Below are positions 26,760-34,822 of a stretch of 64,000 nt of DNA, in pieces. The stretch's first letter is position 1. Every line of letters starts with the position of its first letter. The position numbers and the translations under genes are program-made. The DNA lies in the NCBI GenBank assembly GCA_016934675.1, contig JAFGSJ010000030.1, positions 1 to 64,000 on the forward strand, given 5' to 3'. Source of the stretch: a bacterium. Its GTDB lineage: Bacteria; CSSED10-310; JAFGSJ01. Under the pieces are notes generated by a model. It was not told where the DNA came from and did not search any database. It was given only the letters and a program-made list of their open reading frames with translations.

Positions 26760-26788
26760 TTGCTTTCTTGGATAAATGCTGGTAAAAT
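26760..26788 (+). promoter_or_regulatory. Candidate sigma70 promoter of the lytic transglycosylase gene
   Basis: TTGCTT (26760-26765) is followed by 17 bp and TAAAAT (26783-26788), with TGG directly before the -10. It lies about 55 bp upstream of ATG 26842 and is divergent from the promoter candidate at 26660-26688. Apart from these two promoters, the 277-bp divergent gap holds nothing I can identify. Confidence 0.5.
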
Positions 26789-26841
26789 ACACCATGAGAG
26801 CACTATAGGAAAATAAAGACCTTTTGAAAGAGCGGGCCGGA

Positions 26842-27534
26842 ATGCAATCAACGACACAACCCCCTGGTTTGAGAATATATATTGTTTGGCTTGGTTACTG
26901 TCTCTTGTTTCTCGTGTGTCTGCCCACAGCCCGTGCGGAAATATTTCAATTTTACGATTCCCAGGGCGTTCTTCACCTGACTGATAAACCAAGTAAAAAC
27001 AGCAAAGCTAAAAGAATATCACGGAATGCACGTCGGACATCATTTCATACTTCCAACGAATTGAAGAAAAAATACAACGGCTATGTCGACAGCATCTGCC
27101 GTGAACATAATATGGACCCATATCTTGTCCAGGCAGTAATCGAGGTTGAATCAAGCTACAATCACCTGGCGGTATCACCCAAGAATGCCAGGGGGCTTAT
27201 GCAACTCATTCCCGAAACGGCACGACGATTTGGCGTGAAAAATGTTTTTGATCCTTATTCAAATATCGAGGGAGGCGTTCTGTATCTCAAATATCTCTTC
27301 AAGCTCTTTGATGACGAATTGTCTTTGATTTTAGCCGCATACAACTGTGGTGAGCGCCGTGTCATCGAGTGTGGGGATATCCCGCCTTTCAAGGAAACAC
27401 AGGATTATGTAAAGAGGGTCATGGATATCTATAGCAAATATCAATCGGACTACGGTCTTCCCCAGCGTATTGTGCGTTATACCGATGATAATGGTACCGT
27501 GCATCTATCGAACAGACCGAATGCTTCCAATTGA
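26842..27534 (+). CDS. Exported lytic transglycosylase (SLT domain) flanked by DUF4124-like strands
   Basis: This periplasmic murein transglycosylase cuts the MurNAc-GlcNAc bond. The 230-residue protein has a signal peptide (LGYCLLFLVCLPTARA), then a DUF4124-type segment EIFQFYDSQGVLHLTDKP. The SLT domain (about residues 80-185) has the catalytic glutamate in AVIEVESSYNHLAVSPKNAR, plus GLMQLIPETARRFGV and LAAYNCG. The C-terminus repeats the DUF4124-like pattern as IVRYTDDNGTVHLSNRP, so the catalytic domain is bracketed by two copies. The start is taken at ATG 26842; a TTG at 26824 is in frame. It has its own promoter candidate. Confidence 0.9.
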   Translation: MQSTTQPPGLRIYIVWLGYCLLFLVCLPTARAEIFQFYDSQGVLHLTDKPSKNSKAKRISRNARRTSFHTSNELKKKYNGYVDSICREHNMDPYLVQAVIEVESSYNHLAVSPKNARGLMQLIPETARRFGVKNVFDPYSNIEGGVLYLKYLFKLFDDELSLILAAYNCGERRVIECGDIPPFKETQDYVKRVMDIYSKYQSDYGLPQRIVRYTDDNGTVHLSNRPNASN

Positions 27535-27655
27535 CATGCAGACAGTGTTCCCTACCGGCTGATTATTCTTCTCCTGATGTCCACGGTCTCATCGTACGAA
27601 AGTATTCAGGCGGTAATACGTTAACATAAATGACCTGCTTTCGAGAAAGAAATAC

Positions 27656-27916
27656 TTGCCTCGAGGGAAGGTCAAATCCTTTGTAAAGAGTATCGAGAAT
27701 ATGTTCTGGGGCAAAGTGTTCATCAGCAAAAATATGAATTATCAGATTTATTCAACTGTTCGGAGCCAATTGCCGCACGGTGAGATTCTGTCTCTGACTG
27801 AGATTGACCGGACTGATTCATCGGTGACTGTTTTCGATTCTGGTCGCGTTATCATCAAAACGCCGGACAAACGGGTTGAATATGATATGAATACGGGGAA
27901 TATCGTCGTCCTTTAG
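27656..27916 (+). CDS. Small hypothetical protein
   Basis: I do not recognise this 86-residue protein. It has a basic N-terminus and a C-terminal half that alternates hydrophobic and charged residues in a beta-strand-like way (SVTVFDSGRVIIKTPDKRVEYDMNTGNIVVL is the tail, read in parts). It lacks a signal peptide and cysteines. The frame opens with TTG 27656; an alternative ATG at 27701 would give 71 residues. It lies 28 bp ahead of the PEGA-protein start and may be cotranscribed with it. Confidence 0.45.
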   Translation: MPRGKVKSFVKSIENMFWGKVFISKNMNYQIYSTVRSQLPHGEILSLTEIDRTDSSVTVFDSGRVIIKTPDKRVEYDMNTGNIVVL

Positions 27917-27944
27917 TGCAGATGATGGTTGGGAGAATTTGATA

Positions 27945-29087
27945 ATGACCCGGAAATGTACATGGTATCTGGTCTTGTTGTTCGTGGCGGCATTTTGCTT
28001 AATCGAGCCGTGGGGTGTTATTGGTCAGTCCAGGGGGACCGATCTTGAGCGTAAGCCTGTCGGTGTCGAGGACATTCTTGAGTTAAAAAAAGCTGGTGTT
28101 GGAGACGATCTGATCATTGAGACGATTCAGAAAACCAACACGACACTGGAATTGACTGTCAACGAGATCATCGAATTGAAGAGAAAGGGGCTCAGTGATG
28201 CGATTATCCGGGCCCTTTTGGCGCCCAAAGGAGCGGATAAACAGGTCGAGCCACCCCGCACACCAATTCCGACCGTGATTCCGGTCTATACTCCCACGCC
28301 CACGATCAATCCAGGCTCTGACACATCCGAACAAAATACGGCAGGACCCGAGGCCACACCTGAGGCGGGTGCCGGAGAGCAGGCCGTGGAATCTCTTGCC
28401 GATCCAACGGCCACGATTGACAGTCGTCCCGACCGTTCCATTTTCAAAATCAGCTCCGAACCGTCCAAAGCCAAGGTGTATCTTGATGAACGCTATGTCG
28501 GCGTGACACCTTATTATACCAATATCGGCCTGGGGGGCAAACATGTTCTGGTCCTAAGAAAAGAATTTTATCGCGATCTGAAGGTGGAAATTGATCTCGA
28601 AGATGAATCGATCGATGATCTGCACTTGGAAATGAGACTGGAACAGCCACTCGTGTCCATCAAGTGGCTGACTATTGAAAACGAGTATGTTTCCGCCTTC
28701 AAATGGTCGGCCCGAAATTGTGACATTGCCGGTTCCGAAGAAATGATCCATCTGGAACCGGTGCAGCTCAATCAGGAGTTCGAAGAACGCTATCTTGTTC
28801 AACTGCCCGATCTCAAACGTATGTCCCCGGGCGATTTGGCTTGTCTCGAGTTCTTTGTCTGGTTCAAATCGACCTGGTCAAAAAAAGAACTGTATGGTTT
28901 GACACCACGTCCGGATATTCACTTCCTTATTACCGATATTCCCCTTGTTTATGATGAACCGGTGGTAATTAACCTTGCCCTGCAACACCACAACCGTTAC
29001 CCTCAGGGCACCAGGATTATTCTTGATAGCAAATGGGGCAAACTGTTTCGGATGGACCCTCGGAATACTGCGGAACGAAAAAAATGA
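27945..29087 (+). CDS. Exported PEGA-domain protein with a Pro/Thr-rich linker
   Basis: The 380-residue protein starts with a signal peptide (WYLVLLFVAAFCLIEPWG). Residues about 35-85 hold two copies of a short helical motif (VEDILELKKAGVGDDLIIETI and VNEIIELKRKGLSDAIIRALL). A disordered linker rich in Pro and Thr (TPIPTVIPVYTPTPT) follows, then a PEGA domain near residues 165-230 (SSEPSKAKVYLDERYVGVTP). The last 150 residues are unassigned. PEGA domains are extracytoplasmic beta domains, often attached to surface-layer or sensor proteins. ATG 27945 is preceded by GGGAG. The stop overlaps the rsmD start by 4 bp, an odd partnership for an envelope protein. Confidence 0.8.
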   Translation: MTRKCTWYLVLLFVAAFCLIEPWGVIGQSRGTDLERKPVGVEDILELKKAGVGDDLIIETIQKTNTTLELTVNEIIELKRKGLSDAIIRALLAPKGADKQVEPPRTPIPTVIPVYTPTPTINPGSDTSEQNTAGPEATPEAGAGEQAVESLADPTATIDSRPDRSIFKISSEPSKAKVYLDERYVGVTPYYTNIGLGGKHVLVLRKEFYRDLKVEIDLEDESIDDLHLEMRLEQPLVSIKWLTIENEYVSAFKWSARNCDIAGSEEMIHLEPVQLNQEFEERYLVQLPDLKRMSPGDLACLEFFVWFKSTWSKKELYGLTPRPDIHFLITDIPLVYDEPVVINLALQHHNRYPQGTRIILDSKWGKLFRMDPRNTAERKK

Positions 29088-29644
29088 GAATCATCGGCGG
29101 CGCCCTCAAGAATATCCAGTTAAAAACCCCCCTGGGGTTCCAGGTCAGACCGACTTCGGAAAAAGTCCGTGAGGCCCTGTTCAATATTCTCCGCGATACG
29201 ATCGAGGGGTCCCGATTTCTCGATCTTTATGCCGGCTCGGGTGCAGTCGGTATCGAAGCAGCCAGCCGAGGTGCTACCAAAGTGACCTTCGTCGAAGAAA
29301 AATCAAGTGCGATCAAGGTCCTACGCAGTAATCTCCAAATATGTCATCTGCAGCACATGGCCACGGTTATCCATTTTGATGTCATAGGAACAGTGCGGAC
29401 TCTGAACAACCGACAACTCTTCTTTGATCATATTTTTCTGGACCCGCCCTATGAAGGTGAGCATCTTGCGACCTGTTTGCAACTCATGTCCAAATATCCT
29501 ATTATGACGAACAATTCAATTATTATTTGCCAATCTTTTTACAAAACGCCTCTGGTTAAAACTGAATGTATTAAACCATATCGACAGGATAAATATGGCG
29601 AAACAATGCTGTCATTCTACCGCTGGGGAGAAGCCACGGGGTGA
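29084..29644 (+). CDS. rsmD: 16S rRNA (guanine966-N2)-methyltransferase RsmD
   Basis: RsmD methylates G966 of 16S rRNA in the small subunit. The 186-residue protein has the family N-terminus MRIIGGALKN, the segment RPTSEKVREALFNIL, the SAM-binding loop DLYAGSGAVGIEAASRGA (near residue 47) and the catalytic DPPY (near 124). Length matches the family. ATG 29084 lies in the PEGA-gene stop (ATGA); a longer frame into that gene is not needed. coaD follows, a gene order (rsmD-coaD) common in bacteria. Confidence 0.94.
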   Translation: MRIIGGALKNIQLKTPLGFQVRPTSEKVREALFNILRDTIEGSRFLDLYAGSGAVGIEAASRGATKVTFVEEKSSAIKVLRSNLQICHLQHMATVIHFDVIGTVRTLNNRQLFFDHIFLDPPYEGEHLATCLQLMSKYPIMTNNSIIICQSFYKTPLVKTECIKPYRQDKYGETMLSFYRWGEATG

Positions 29645-30137
29645 TGTTGCCACGCTCAGGCGGGCCATATATCCCGGGACCTTTGACCCGATTACCAATG
29701 GTCATCTCGATATTATTTATCGAGCCTTACAGGTTTGTGACAATTTAATTGTGGCCGTAGCTGATCACACTGGAAAGAATACGTTGTTTACAGTCGAGGA
29801 GAGGGCCCAATTGATTCGGGATGTAATTGGCGATCACGATCATATTGTCATATGTGTTTTTCAGGGTCTTCTGGTCAATTTTGCGGCCCATCATGATTGT
29901 CATCTCATCATCCGAGGCATCAGGGCCATCTCTGATTATGAATACGAGTTCCAGATGGCCTTGATGAATCGCCGTCTCAACCAGAAGATCGAGACTGTTT
30001 TCATGACCCCGAATGAGGAGTATTCCTATTTATCGTCACGATTGGTCAAGGAGGTCTGCGCTTTGGGGGGCAATCTTGAAGGTTTGGTCCCGGCCAAAGT
30101 CGAAAACGAACTGAAGCGGAGATTATCGGGAACCTGA
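29595..30137 (+). CDS. coaD: Phosphopantetheine adenylyltransferase
   Basis: CoaD adenylates 4'-phosphopantetheine in coenzyme A synthesis. Motifs present are YPGTFDPITNGHLDII with the nucleotidyltransferase T/HxGH signature, IIRGIRAISDYEYEFQMA and the C-terminal SSRLVKEV. The only conventional in-frame start upstream of the motif is ATG 29595, which puts 24 extra residues before RRAIYPGTFDP and makes the gene overlap rsmD by 50 bp. CoaD usually begins two or three residues before that motif, so the extra residues are either real or the true start is an unusual codon such as ATA near 29667. The total of 180 residues compares with the usual 160. Confidence 0.93.
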   Translation: MAKQCCHSTAGEKPRGDVATLRRAIYPGTFDPITNGHLDIIYRALQVCDNLIVAVADHTGKNTLFTVEERAQLIRDVIGDHDHIVICVFQGLLVNFAAHHDCHLIIRGIRAISDYEYEFQMALMNRRLNQKIETVFMTPNEEYSYLSSRLVKEVCALGGNLEGLVPAKVENELKRRLSGT

Positions 30138-30205
30138 TCCTCGAAGCGGGCTGGGTCAAGATCATGTTTCTGATACTGCTTTACCCGGAAGGTTGAGGTG
30201 AATAC

Positions 30206-31669
30206 ATGAATAATCAAAAGCGATCAGGCTGCCCCTTCAAGAGAACGAAAATAGTGGCCACTGTCGGGCCGGCCTGTCGTCAGGAAAGCGTTCTTAAAGC
30301 CATGATTGAGGCCGGTGTGGATGTATTCAGAATCAATTTTTCCCATTTCGAGCCTTCATCTGATCAAAGAATCCTGCACTCGATTAAAAAATTACGAGAG
30401 CTGCTGAATCGTCCCGTTGCTTTACTCGGTGATCTGCGCGGTCCACGGATCCGGGTCGGCGACGTAACAAATGGCGAAATTGGCTTGACCAATGGACAAG
30501 ATATCTTGCTGACACCGGAGTCGGTGTTGGGAACAAAAGAACGAATCTCGATCAGTTATCCGGGTTTGGCCCAGGACGTGAAGCCAGGTACCCTTATTCT
30601 CGTTGACAACGGTGTTCTCATCTTCGAGGTCCTTGATTGTAATCCCGACGGTTCGATCAAATGCTCGGTTAAACAGGGCGGTCTGCTGCACAGCCGGCGA
30701 GGTATCAATCTTCCCGGTGTTCGACTCAGCATACCGGCATTAACCCAAAAGGATTATACCGATATTGCATACGCCCTCGAACATGATTTTGATTTTTTAG
30801 CTTTATCCTTTGTGCAATCCGCTCAGGATATTATCGAGCTCAATCAATATCTTGCCTCGAAAAATAAGGTTGTCCCCGTTATTGCCAAAATCGAAAATCA
30901 GTTTGCTTTGAAAAATATCGAATCTATTGTCGAGGTGGCGTATGGTGTCATGGTTGCCCGGGGCGATCTGGCACTGGAAATGAGTATCCAGGACGTGCCG
31001 ATTGCTCAGAAAAAAATTATTTCGATCTGTCGTCAGCATGCTGTCCCCGTGATTACCGCGACCCAAATGCTTGAAACGATGATTGAAAATCGTCAACCGA
31101 CCAGAGCCGAGGCAACGGATATTGCCAATGCCATCCTTGATGGGACGGATGCCCTGATGCTTTCCGGTGAAACAGCCATAGGTGCCTTTCCGATCGAAAC
31201 CGTTACAACCATGTCAACTATTGCCTGTAAAACGGAACAGGCCTGGTTTTCCGGACAGGTCCCGGGGCCGAGTCGTCTTGAACCGAAACCTGAAATTGAT
31301 GCGACGATCGGCCATGCCAGCACTATCATAGCCGAAACCCTGCATGCAGTCGCTATTGTGACCCATACAACCCGGGGCAGTACCGCTCGACGTGTTTCCC
31401 AAAACCGCCCGCCGATCCCGATTATTGCCCTATCGAGCACGGTCAAGACCCGCTGGTGGCTGGCCTTGAGTTGGGGCGTATCAACTGAAATCGTCACCGA
31501 GTTGATAACCGAACAGGAGATCGTCGATTCAGCCATCAGGCACGTGTGTCAATCAGGACTGGCAAATCCAGACGATATCCTGATCATTACCGCAGGAGTG
31601 CCTTTTAAAACAAGCGGCAAGACCAATTTGATCCGTGTCGAAAGGACCCCCTCGACATCAGCCACCTGA
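30206..31669 (+). CDS. pyk: Pyruvate kinase
   Basis: Pyruvate kinase converts phosphoenolpyruvate and ADP to pyruvate and ATP at the end of glycolysis. The 487-residue protein has the TIM-barrel A domain (KIVATVGPACR at the N-terminus, DLRGPRIRVGDV), the active-site lysine region PVIAKIENQ, GVMVARGDLALEM, and ITATQMLETMIENRQPTRAEATDIANAI read in parts, followed by SGETAIG and a C-terminal domain with HTTRGSTARRVS. ATG 30206 has GAGGTG upstream. It is about 70 bp after coaD and converges with the propeller gene. Confidence 0.95.
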   Translation: MNNQKRSGCPFKRTKIVATVGPACRQESVLKAMIEAGVDVFRINFSHFEPSSDQRILHSIKKLRELLNRPVALLGDLRGPRIRVGDVTNGEIGLTNGQDILLTPESVLGTKERISISYPGLAQDVKPGTLILVDNGVLIFEVLDCNPDGSIKCSVKQGGLLHSRRGINLPGVRLSIPALTQKDYTDIAYALEHDFDFLALSFVQSAQDIIELNQYLASKNKVVPVIAKIENQFALKNIESIVEVAYGVMVARGDLALEMSIQDVPIAQKKIISICRQHAVPVITATQMLETMIENRQPTRAEATDIANAILDGTDALMLSGETAIGAFPIETVTTMSTIACKTEQAWFSGQVPGPSRLEPKPEIDATIGHASTIIAETLHAVAIVTHTTRGSTARRVSQNRPPIPIIALSSTVKTRWWLALSWGVSTEIVTELITEQEIVDSAIRHVCQSGLANPDDILIITAGVPFKTSGKTNLIRVERTPSTSAT

Positions 31670-31678
31670 AATAAGGTG
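31663..31678 (+). terminator. Weak hairpin at the pyk stop codon
   Basis: CACCT (31663-31667) and AGGTG (31674-31678) form a 5-bp stem with a 6-base loop spanning the pyk stop codon, followed shortly by TGTTTT. It lies between convergent genes. The stem is short and the T-run broken, so confidence is low. Confidence 0.3.
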
Positions 31679-31698
31679 AGTGTTTTGAACAGGGGAAC

Positions 31699-33861
31699 TT
31701 ATTCGCCTGACAAAGCCTGGTCTTGTGTCGGAGGAGCACTCCTGATAAAAACGGTTTGGGGAACCTGGTCGATCTTTCTGTTTTCTTCAAGCCAATGGAC
31801 CAGAACCACTCTCGTTTTGAATTGAGTTGCATCATGGGGAATGCTCCGACCAAAATTTTCGAGTGCATAACGCATCAAACCATCCGAGACGGCCACCCGA
31901 TATTTTTTTTGGGCCTCGAGTGATATCTGTTCGATCACGTTCTGACTATCGGCTTCATGGTCACTATACGAAATAGTGAAACCGGATATGGCAACCCGCT
32001 CCTTTTCAGCCAGCTTGAAATTATACTCGATTAACGTCTGGATTTCCTCGCCGCTCATGGCAAAGGTGCAGATAACGTGGTCCTGATTGGTCCGAAACAC
32101 ATCATCGAGAGTGATCGGTCCCGGTTTTAAATCACCCAAAACGCTGTAAGGGGAAACCAGAGCAATATCTGCCTGAGCCGCCTGACGGATCACTTCCGCT
32201 TTCCAGGTGGTATAACTCGAACCATGACCTCGTCCGTTCAGGGGGATATCTGTCTTACCCACTACCCTTTGTTCCGGGACATACTCCTCACGTTGTATTC
32301 GGACCGGTTTGGCCTTCCATTTTCCATTTTTGGCCAGCTTGCACTGCCAGGAAAGAGTCTGTATGGCCTCATTATTGAATACGTTCTGTTCGTTGATCCG
32401 TAGACTGACCCGCCCGCTCGGATTCTGACTATTCGACCAGGGATTGAAAACAAGCAATTCACTAACATTACTGACCGTTACCTCAAGTTCATGCTCACCG
32501 CGGATTATCCCGCTAATCGTGGCCGGCTCAGCCCATTGCTGCCAGGTGGTGAGGGCTGTCCAATACCATTGACCCTCAGCCGGGATTTCGGCGACACCAT
32601 GAAAACTCGAAGGAAATTCGTGGTTGGGGCTTAATTGTCCGGGTTGTCCGACAAGGGAACTGGTTTTAAAAATATTTCCATCTTCCATGCCCAGGAGAAA
32701 GGACCCGTCATGATATTCCAGACAACGGACCCCTTTTAGATTCCCGGGTAATCCGTACTGGGTCCAATGGCACAAATCCTCGGTTTCGACGATAGAGATC
32801 AACTGTTCATGGACCATCAACAGATACAGGCGGTTGTCCTTAACCACAATGTCAATCAAATAGTCATAATCAAGATCAATCGGTTTCGATTCCTGGCCAT
32901 CATAGTAGTAGAGACGAGTCCGGGCCTGCTCGGGTCGTTGAGTACGTAATTGCATATAATCGAGATATTCCCCGGAAAGAACCGCTAGCACCATCTTTTC
33001 GCCCAAAACAACCGCCGATATGGTACAGACTTGTTCCTCGGGCACAAGATCAACCAGGCCCCAATGAGAACCGTCATAGACGATAGCATCTCGTGAACCG
33101 AACAAATCTGGAGCCAAGACAATATAACCGCCTCCATATCCATCACCCAAGGAAGCATGGTATCGGACCGGAATCTGGTCCTTGGTTAAGGTCAACATCG
33201 CATAATAAAACCCATAGAGTTTACCCTGAAAGGAAACAAGCCTGTTGACCCGGTATACCGAACCCTCGTCATAGGGAGTGCCATAGGCCAATTGCCAGTG
33301 CTTGCCCTCATCCGCTGAGCGAAAAATACCCCCAAAAGGATAAGTCTCTTCCGTTTCCTGGCCAAATTGATAAAAACATCCGGTGCTGCAATACCAGTGA
33401 GGTCCATAGGCCACGATATCATTAATATGAATCCCGTTTGGTATGGTCCGCTCTTTGGTCCAACCGTGCTCAGCCAAAACATAGATGTTGCCGAAGTCCC
33501 ACGATTCGGTCGCATCCGGACCCGGAATAACCAGTTGACCCGATACAACCTCGTAACGATAAATAGCTTCGTCATCAACGGTAAATTCTGTCTTGTACTC
33601 AGACTGAGCAAAATCGTAATAGATGACATCGGTCGGCCCCGTATTGACGACCGCATCACCATGCCCCAGATACAGACGATGATTAAACACCTTGAGCGCA
33701 TTGATTTTTCTCGCTGCGAATTGTTTGGACTGGGTCGGTAGACCCAAAGATTCAACCTGAAGAATCTGCATGGTTGTTTCTCCAAACACTTCCGTACCAA
33801 AAAGATACAGACTCAGAATGATCCCGATAATGATGATTTTGATTGTCATTGTTCCCTTCAT
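31699..33861 (-). CDS. Exported beta-propeller-like protein with an orphan 5'-nucleotidase C-terminal domain
   Basis: The 720-residue protein has an N-terminal signal (IKIIIIGIILSLYLFGTEVFG). Residues about 30-430 look like propeller or BNR-type repeats, with recurring strands such as FRSADEGKHWQLAYG and VYDGSHWGLVDLV. The C-terminal 170 residues match the 5'-nucleotidase C-terminal domain (PF02872): ADIALVSPYSVLGDLKPG, ITLDDVFRTNQD, MSGEEIQTLIEYN and YRVAVSDGLM. In UshA-type enzymes this domain binds the nucleotide and follows a metallophosphatase domain. No such domain with its DxH/GNHD motifs is present here, so a nucleotidase activity cannot be assumed. ATG 33861 is preceded by AAGGAAG. 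It appears to be monocistronic. Confidence 0.78.
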   Translation of the reverse strand: MKGTMTIKIIIIGIILSLYLFGTEVFGETTMQILQVESLGLPTQSKQFAARKINALKVFNHRLYLGHGDAVVNTGPTDVIYYDFAQSEYKTEFTVDDEAIYRYEVVSGQLVIPGPDATESWDFGNIYVLAEHGWTKERTIPNGIHINDIVAYGPHWYCSTGCFYQFGQETEETYPFGGIFRSADEGKHWQLAYGTPYDEGSVYRVNRLVSFQGKLYGFYYAMLTLTKDQIPVRYHASLGDGYGGGYIVLAPDLFGSRDAIVYDGSHWGLVDLVPEEQVCTISAVVLGEKMVLAVLSGEYLDYMQLRTQRPEQARTRLYYYDGQESKPIDLDYDYLIDIVVKDNRLYLLMVHEQLISIVETEDLCHWTQYGLPGNLKGVRCLEYHDGSFLLGMEDGNIFKTSSLVGQPGQLSPNHEFPSSFHGVAEIPAEGQWYWTALTTWQQWAEPATISGIIRGEHELEVTVSNVSELLVFNPWSNSQNPSGRVSLRINEQNVFNNEAIQTLSWQCKLAKNGKWKAKPVRIQREEYVPEQRVVGKTDIPLNGRGHGSSYTTWKAEVIRQAAQADIALVSPYSVLGDLKPGPITLDDVFRTNQDHVICTFAMSGEEIQTLIEYNFKLAEKERVAISGFTISYSDHEADSQNVIEQISLEAQKKYRVAVSDGLMRYALENFGRSIPHDATQFKTRVVLVHWLEENRKIDQVPQTVFIRSAPPTQDQALSGE

Positions 33862-34045
33862 CGGACTTCCTTTCACTGTGAAGCATTTCGCGTCCAGATT
33901 GTGAATACTTTTACCACTTCCACCATATCAGATCCACTCTTCGAATAACAGTGTTTTGCCGGAAAAAATCGCCGTATTCGAAATTGCTTTATTTTCAGTG
34001 TTTTTTTTCACACCATCCCGACCTCACCTCTCTTTTATTTACCAC

Positions 34046-34074
34046 TTGACATTTTCCCTACGCCCCACTATTTA
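34046..34074 (+). promoter_or_regulatory. Sigma70 promoter of the TetR-RND efflux operon
   Basis: A perfect TTGACA (34046-34051), a 17-bp spacer and TATTTA (34069-34074) form a good sigma70 promoter. Transcription would start near 34081, just before the inverted repeat at 34094-34108 and about 75 bp ahead of the tetR start. Confidence 0.6.
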
Positions 34075-34079
34075 CTAAA

Positions 34080-34117
34080 CCCGATATTATTAAATGACCC
34101 GTAGTCATAAAATCGGG
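34080..34117. promoter_or_regulatory. Candidate TetR-family operator
   Basis: ATGAC (34094-34098) and GTCAT (34104-34108) are inverted around a 5-bp spacer, in the size range of TetR-family operators. An outer pair, CCCGAT (34080-34085) and ATCGGG (34112-34117), flanks it. The site overlaps the expected transcription start of the operon, so binding by the encoded TetR protein would block its own transcription. The remainder of the roughly 290-bp gap (33862-34155) shows nothing else I can name. Confidence 0.5.
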
Positions 34118-34155
34118 ATAAGTCAAATTTGTGAGGGTGAGGCAAGGGGTTCGGC

Positions 34156-34803
34156 ATGGGGATTGTAGAACGCAAACAACGGGAAAAAGAGCAGCGCCGA
34201 AACGCTATAATCGATGCGGCGGAGCGAATTTTTTTTTCAAAGGGTTGGGATAATGCCACGATTGAAGAGGTGGCTGACGCTGCCGAGTTAAGCAAGGGTA
34301 CTATATATTTGTATTTCAAGACCAAGGAGGATTTGTATTTAGCGATTCATCTGCGCGGTCAAGAGATATTGTTACTTTTATTCGAAGCAGCGATTCAAGA
34401 TAAGGAGACGGGTTTTGCGAAGATTCGGGCTGTTGGTGAGGCCTATTTTGAATTTTATTTTAAGTATCCGGCATATTTTAATGCCCTGACATATTATGAG
34501 ACTCGTGATTTTGATACTCGGGACCAGGATTCGTTGGCTGGCCAGTGTTTGACGAAGGGGTTACAAATCAACACGTTATTGAGCCGGGTCTTGGGTGAAG
34601 GTATGGAAGATGGTTCGATCCGATCTGACCTAGATCCATTTCAGGTTTCGCTCATTTTATGGGGACAGACCACGGGTCTGATCCAGTTTGCCTCTCTGAA
34701 GGGGGATTTGTTGCGGCATAAATTTGGGGTAGATCAACGTGATTTATTTTCATTTTATCTGCAGTTTGTATCTGATGGTTTGCGTGGTCCTGCCCGGGAT
34801 TGA
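34156..34803 (+). CDS. TetR family transcriptional regulator
   Basis: A 215-residue repressor of the TetR/AcrR family. The N-terminal DNA-binding domain is classical: RRNAIIDAAERIFFSKGWDN followed by the helix-turn-helix segment ATIEEVADAAELSKGTIYLY and FKTKEDLYLAI (residues about 14-62). The C-terminal 150 residues form the helical ligand-binding and dimer domain. It is the first gene of an operon with a TolC-like protein, an adaptor and an RND pump (19 bp to the next gene), so it most likely senses a pump substrate and represses the whole unit through the inverted repeat upstream. Confidence 0.92.
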   Translation: MGIVERKQREKEQRRNAIIDAAERIFFSKGWDNATIEEVADAAELSKGTIYLYFKTKEDLYLAIHLRGQEILLLLFEAAIQDKETGFAKIRAVGEAYFEFYFKYPAYFNALTYYETRDFDTRDQDSLAGQCLTKGLQINTLLSRVLGEGMEDGSIRSDLDPFQVSLILWGQTTGLIQFASLKGDLLRHKFGVDQRDLFSFYLQFVSDGLRGPARD

Positions 34804-34822
34804 TTCGAGTGGAGGTCTGGTC

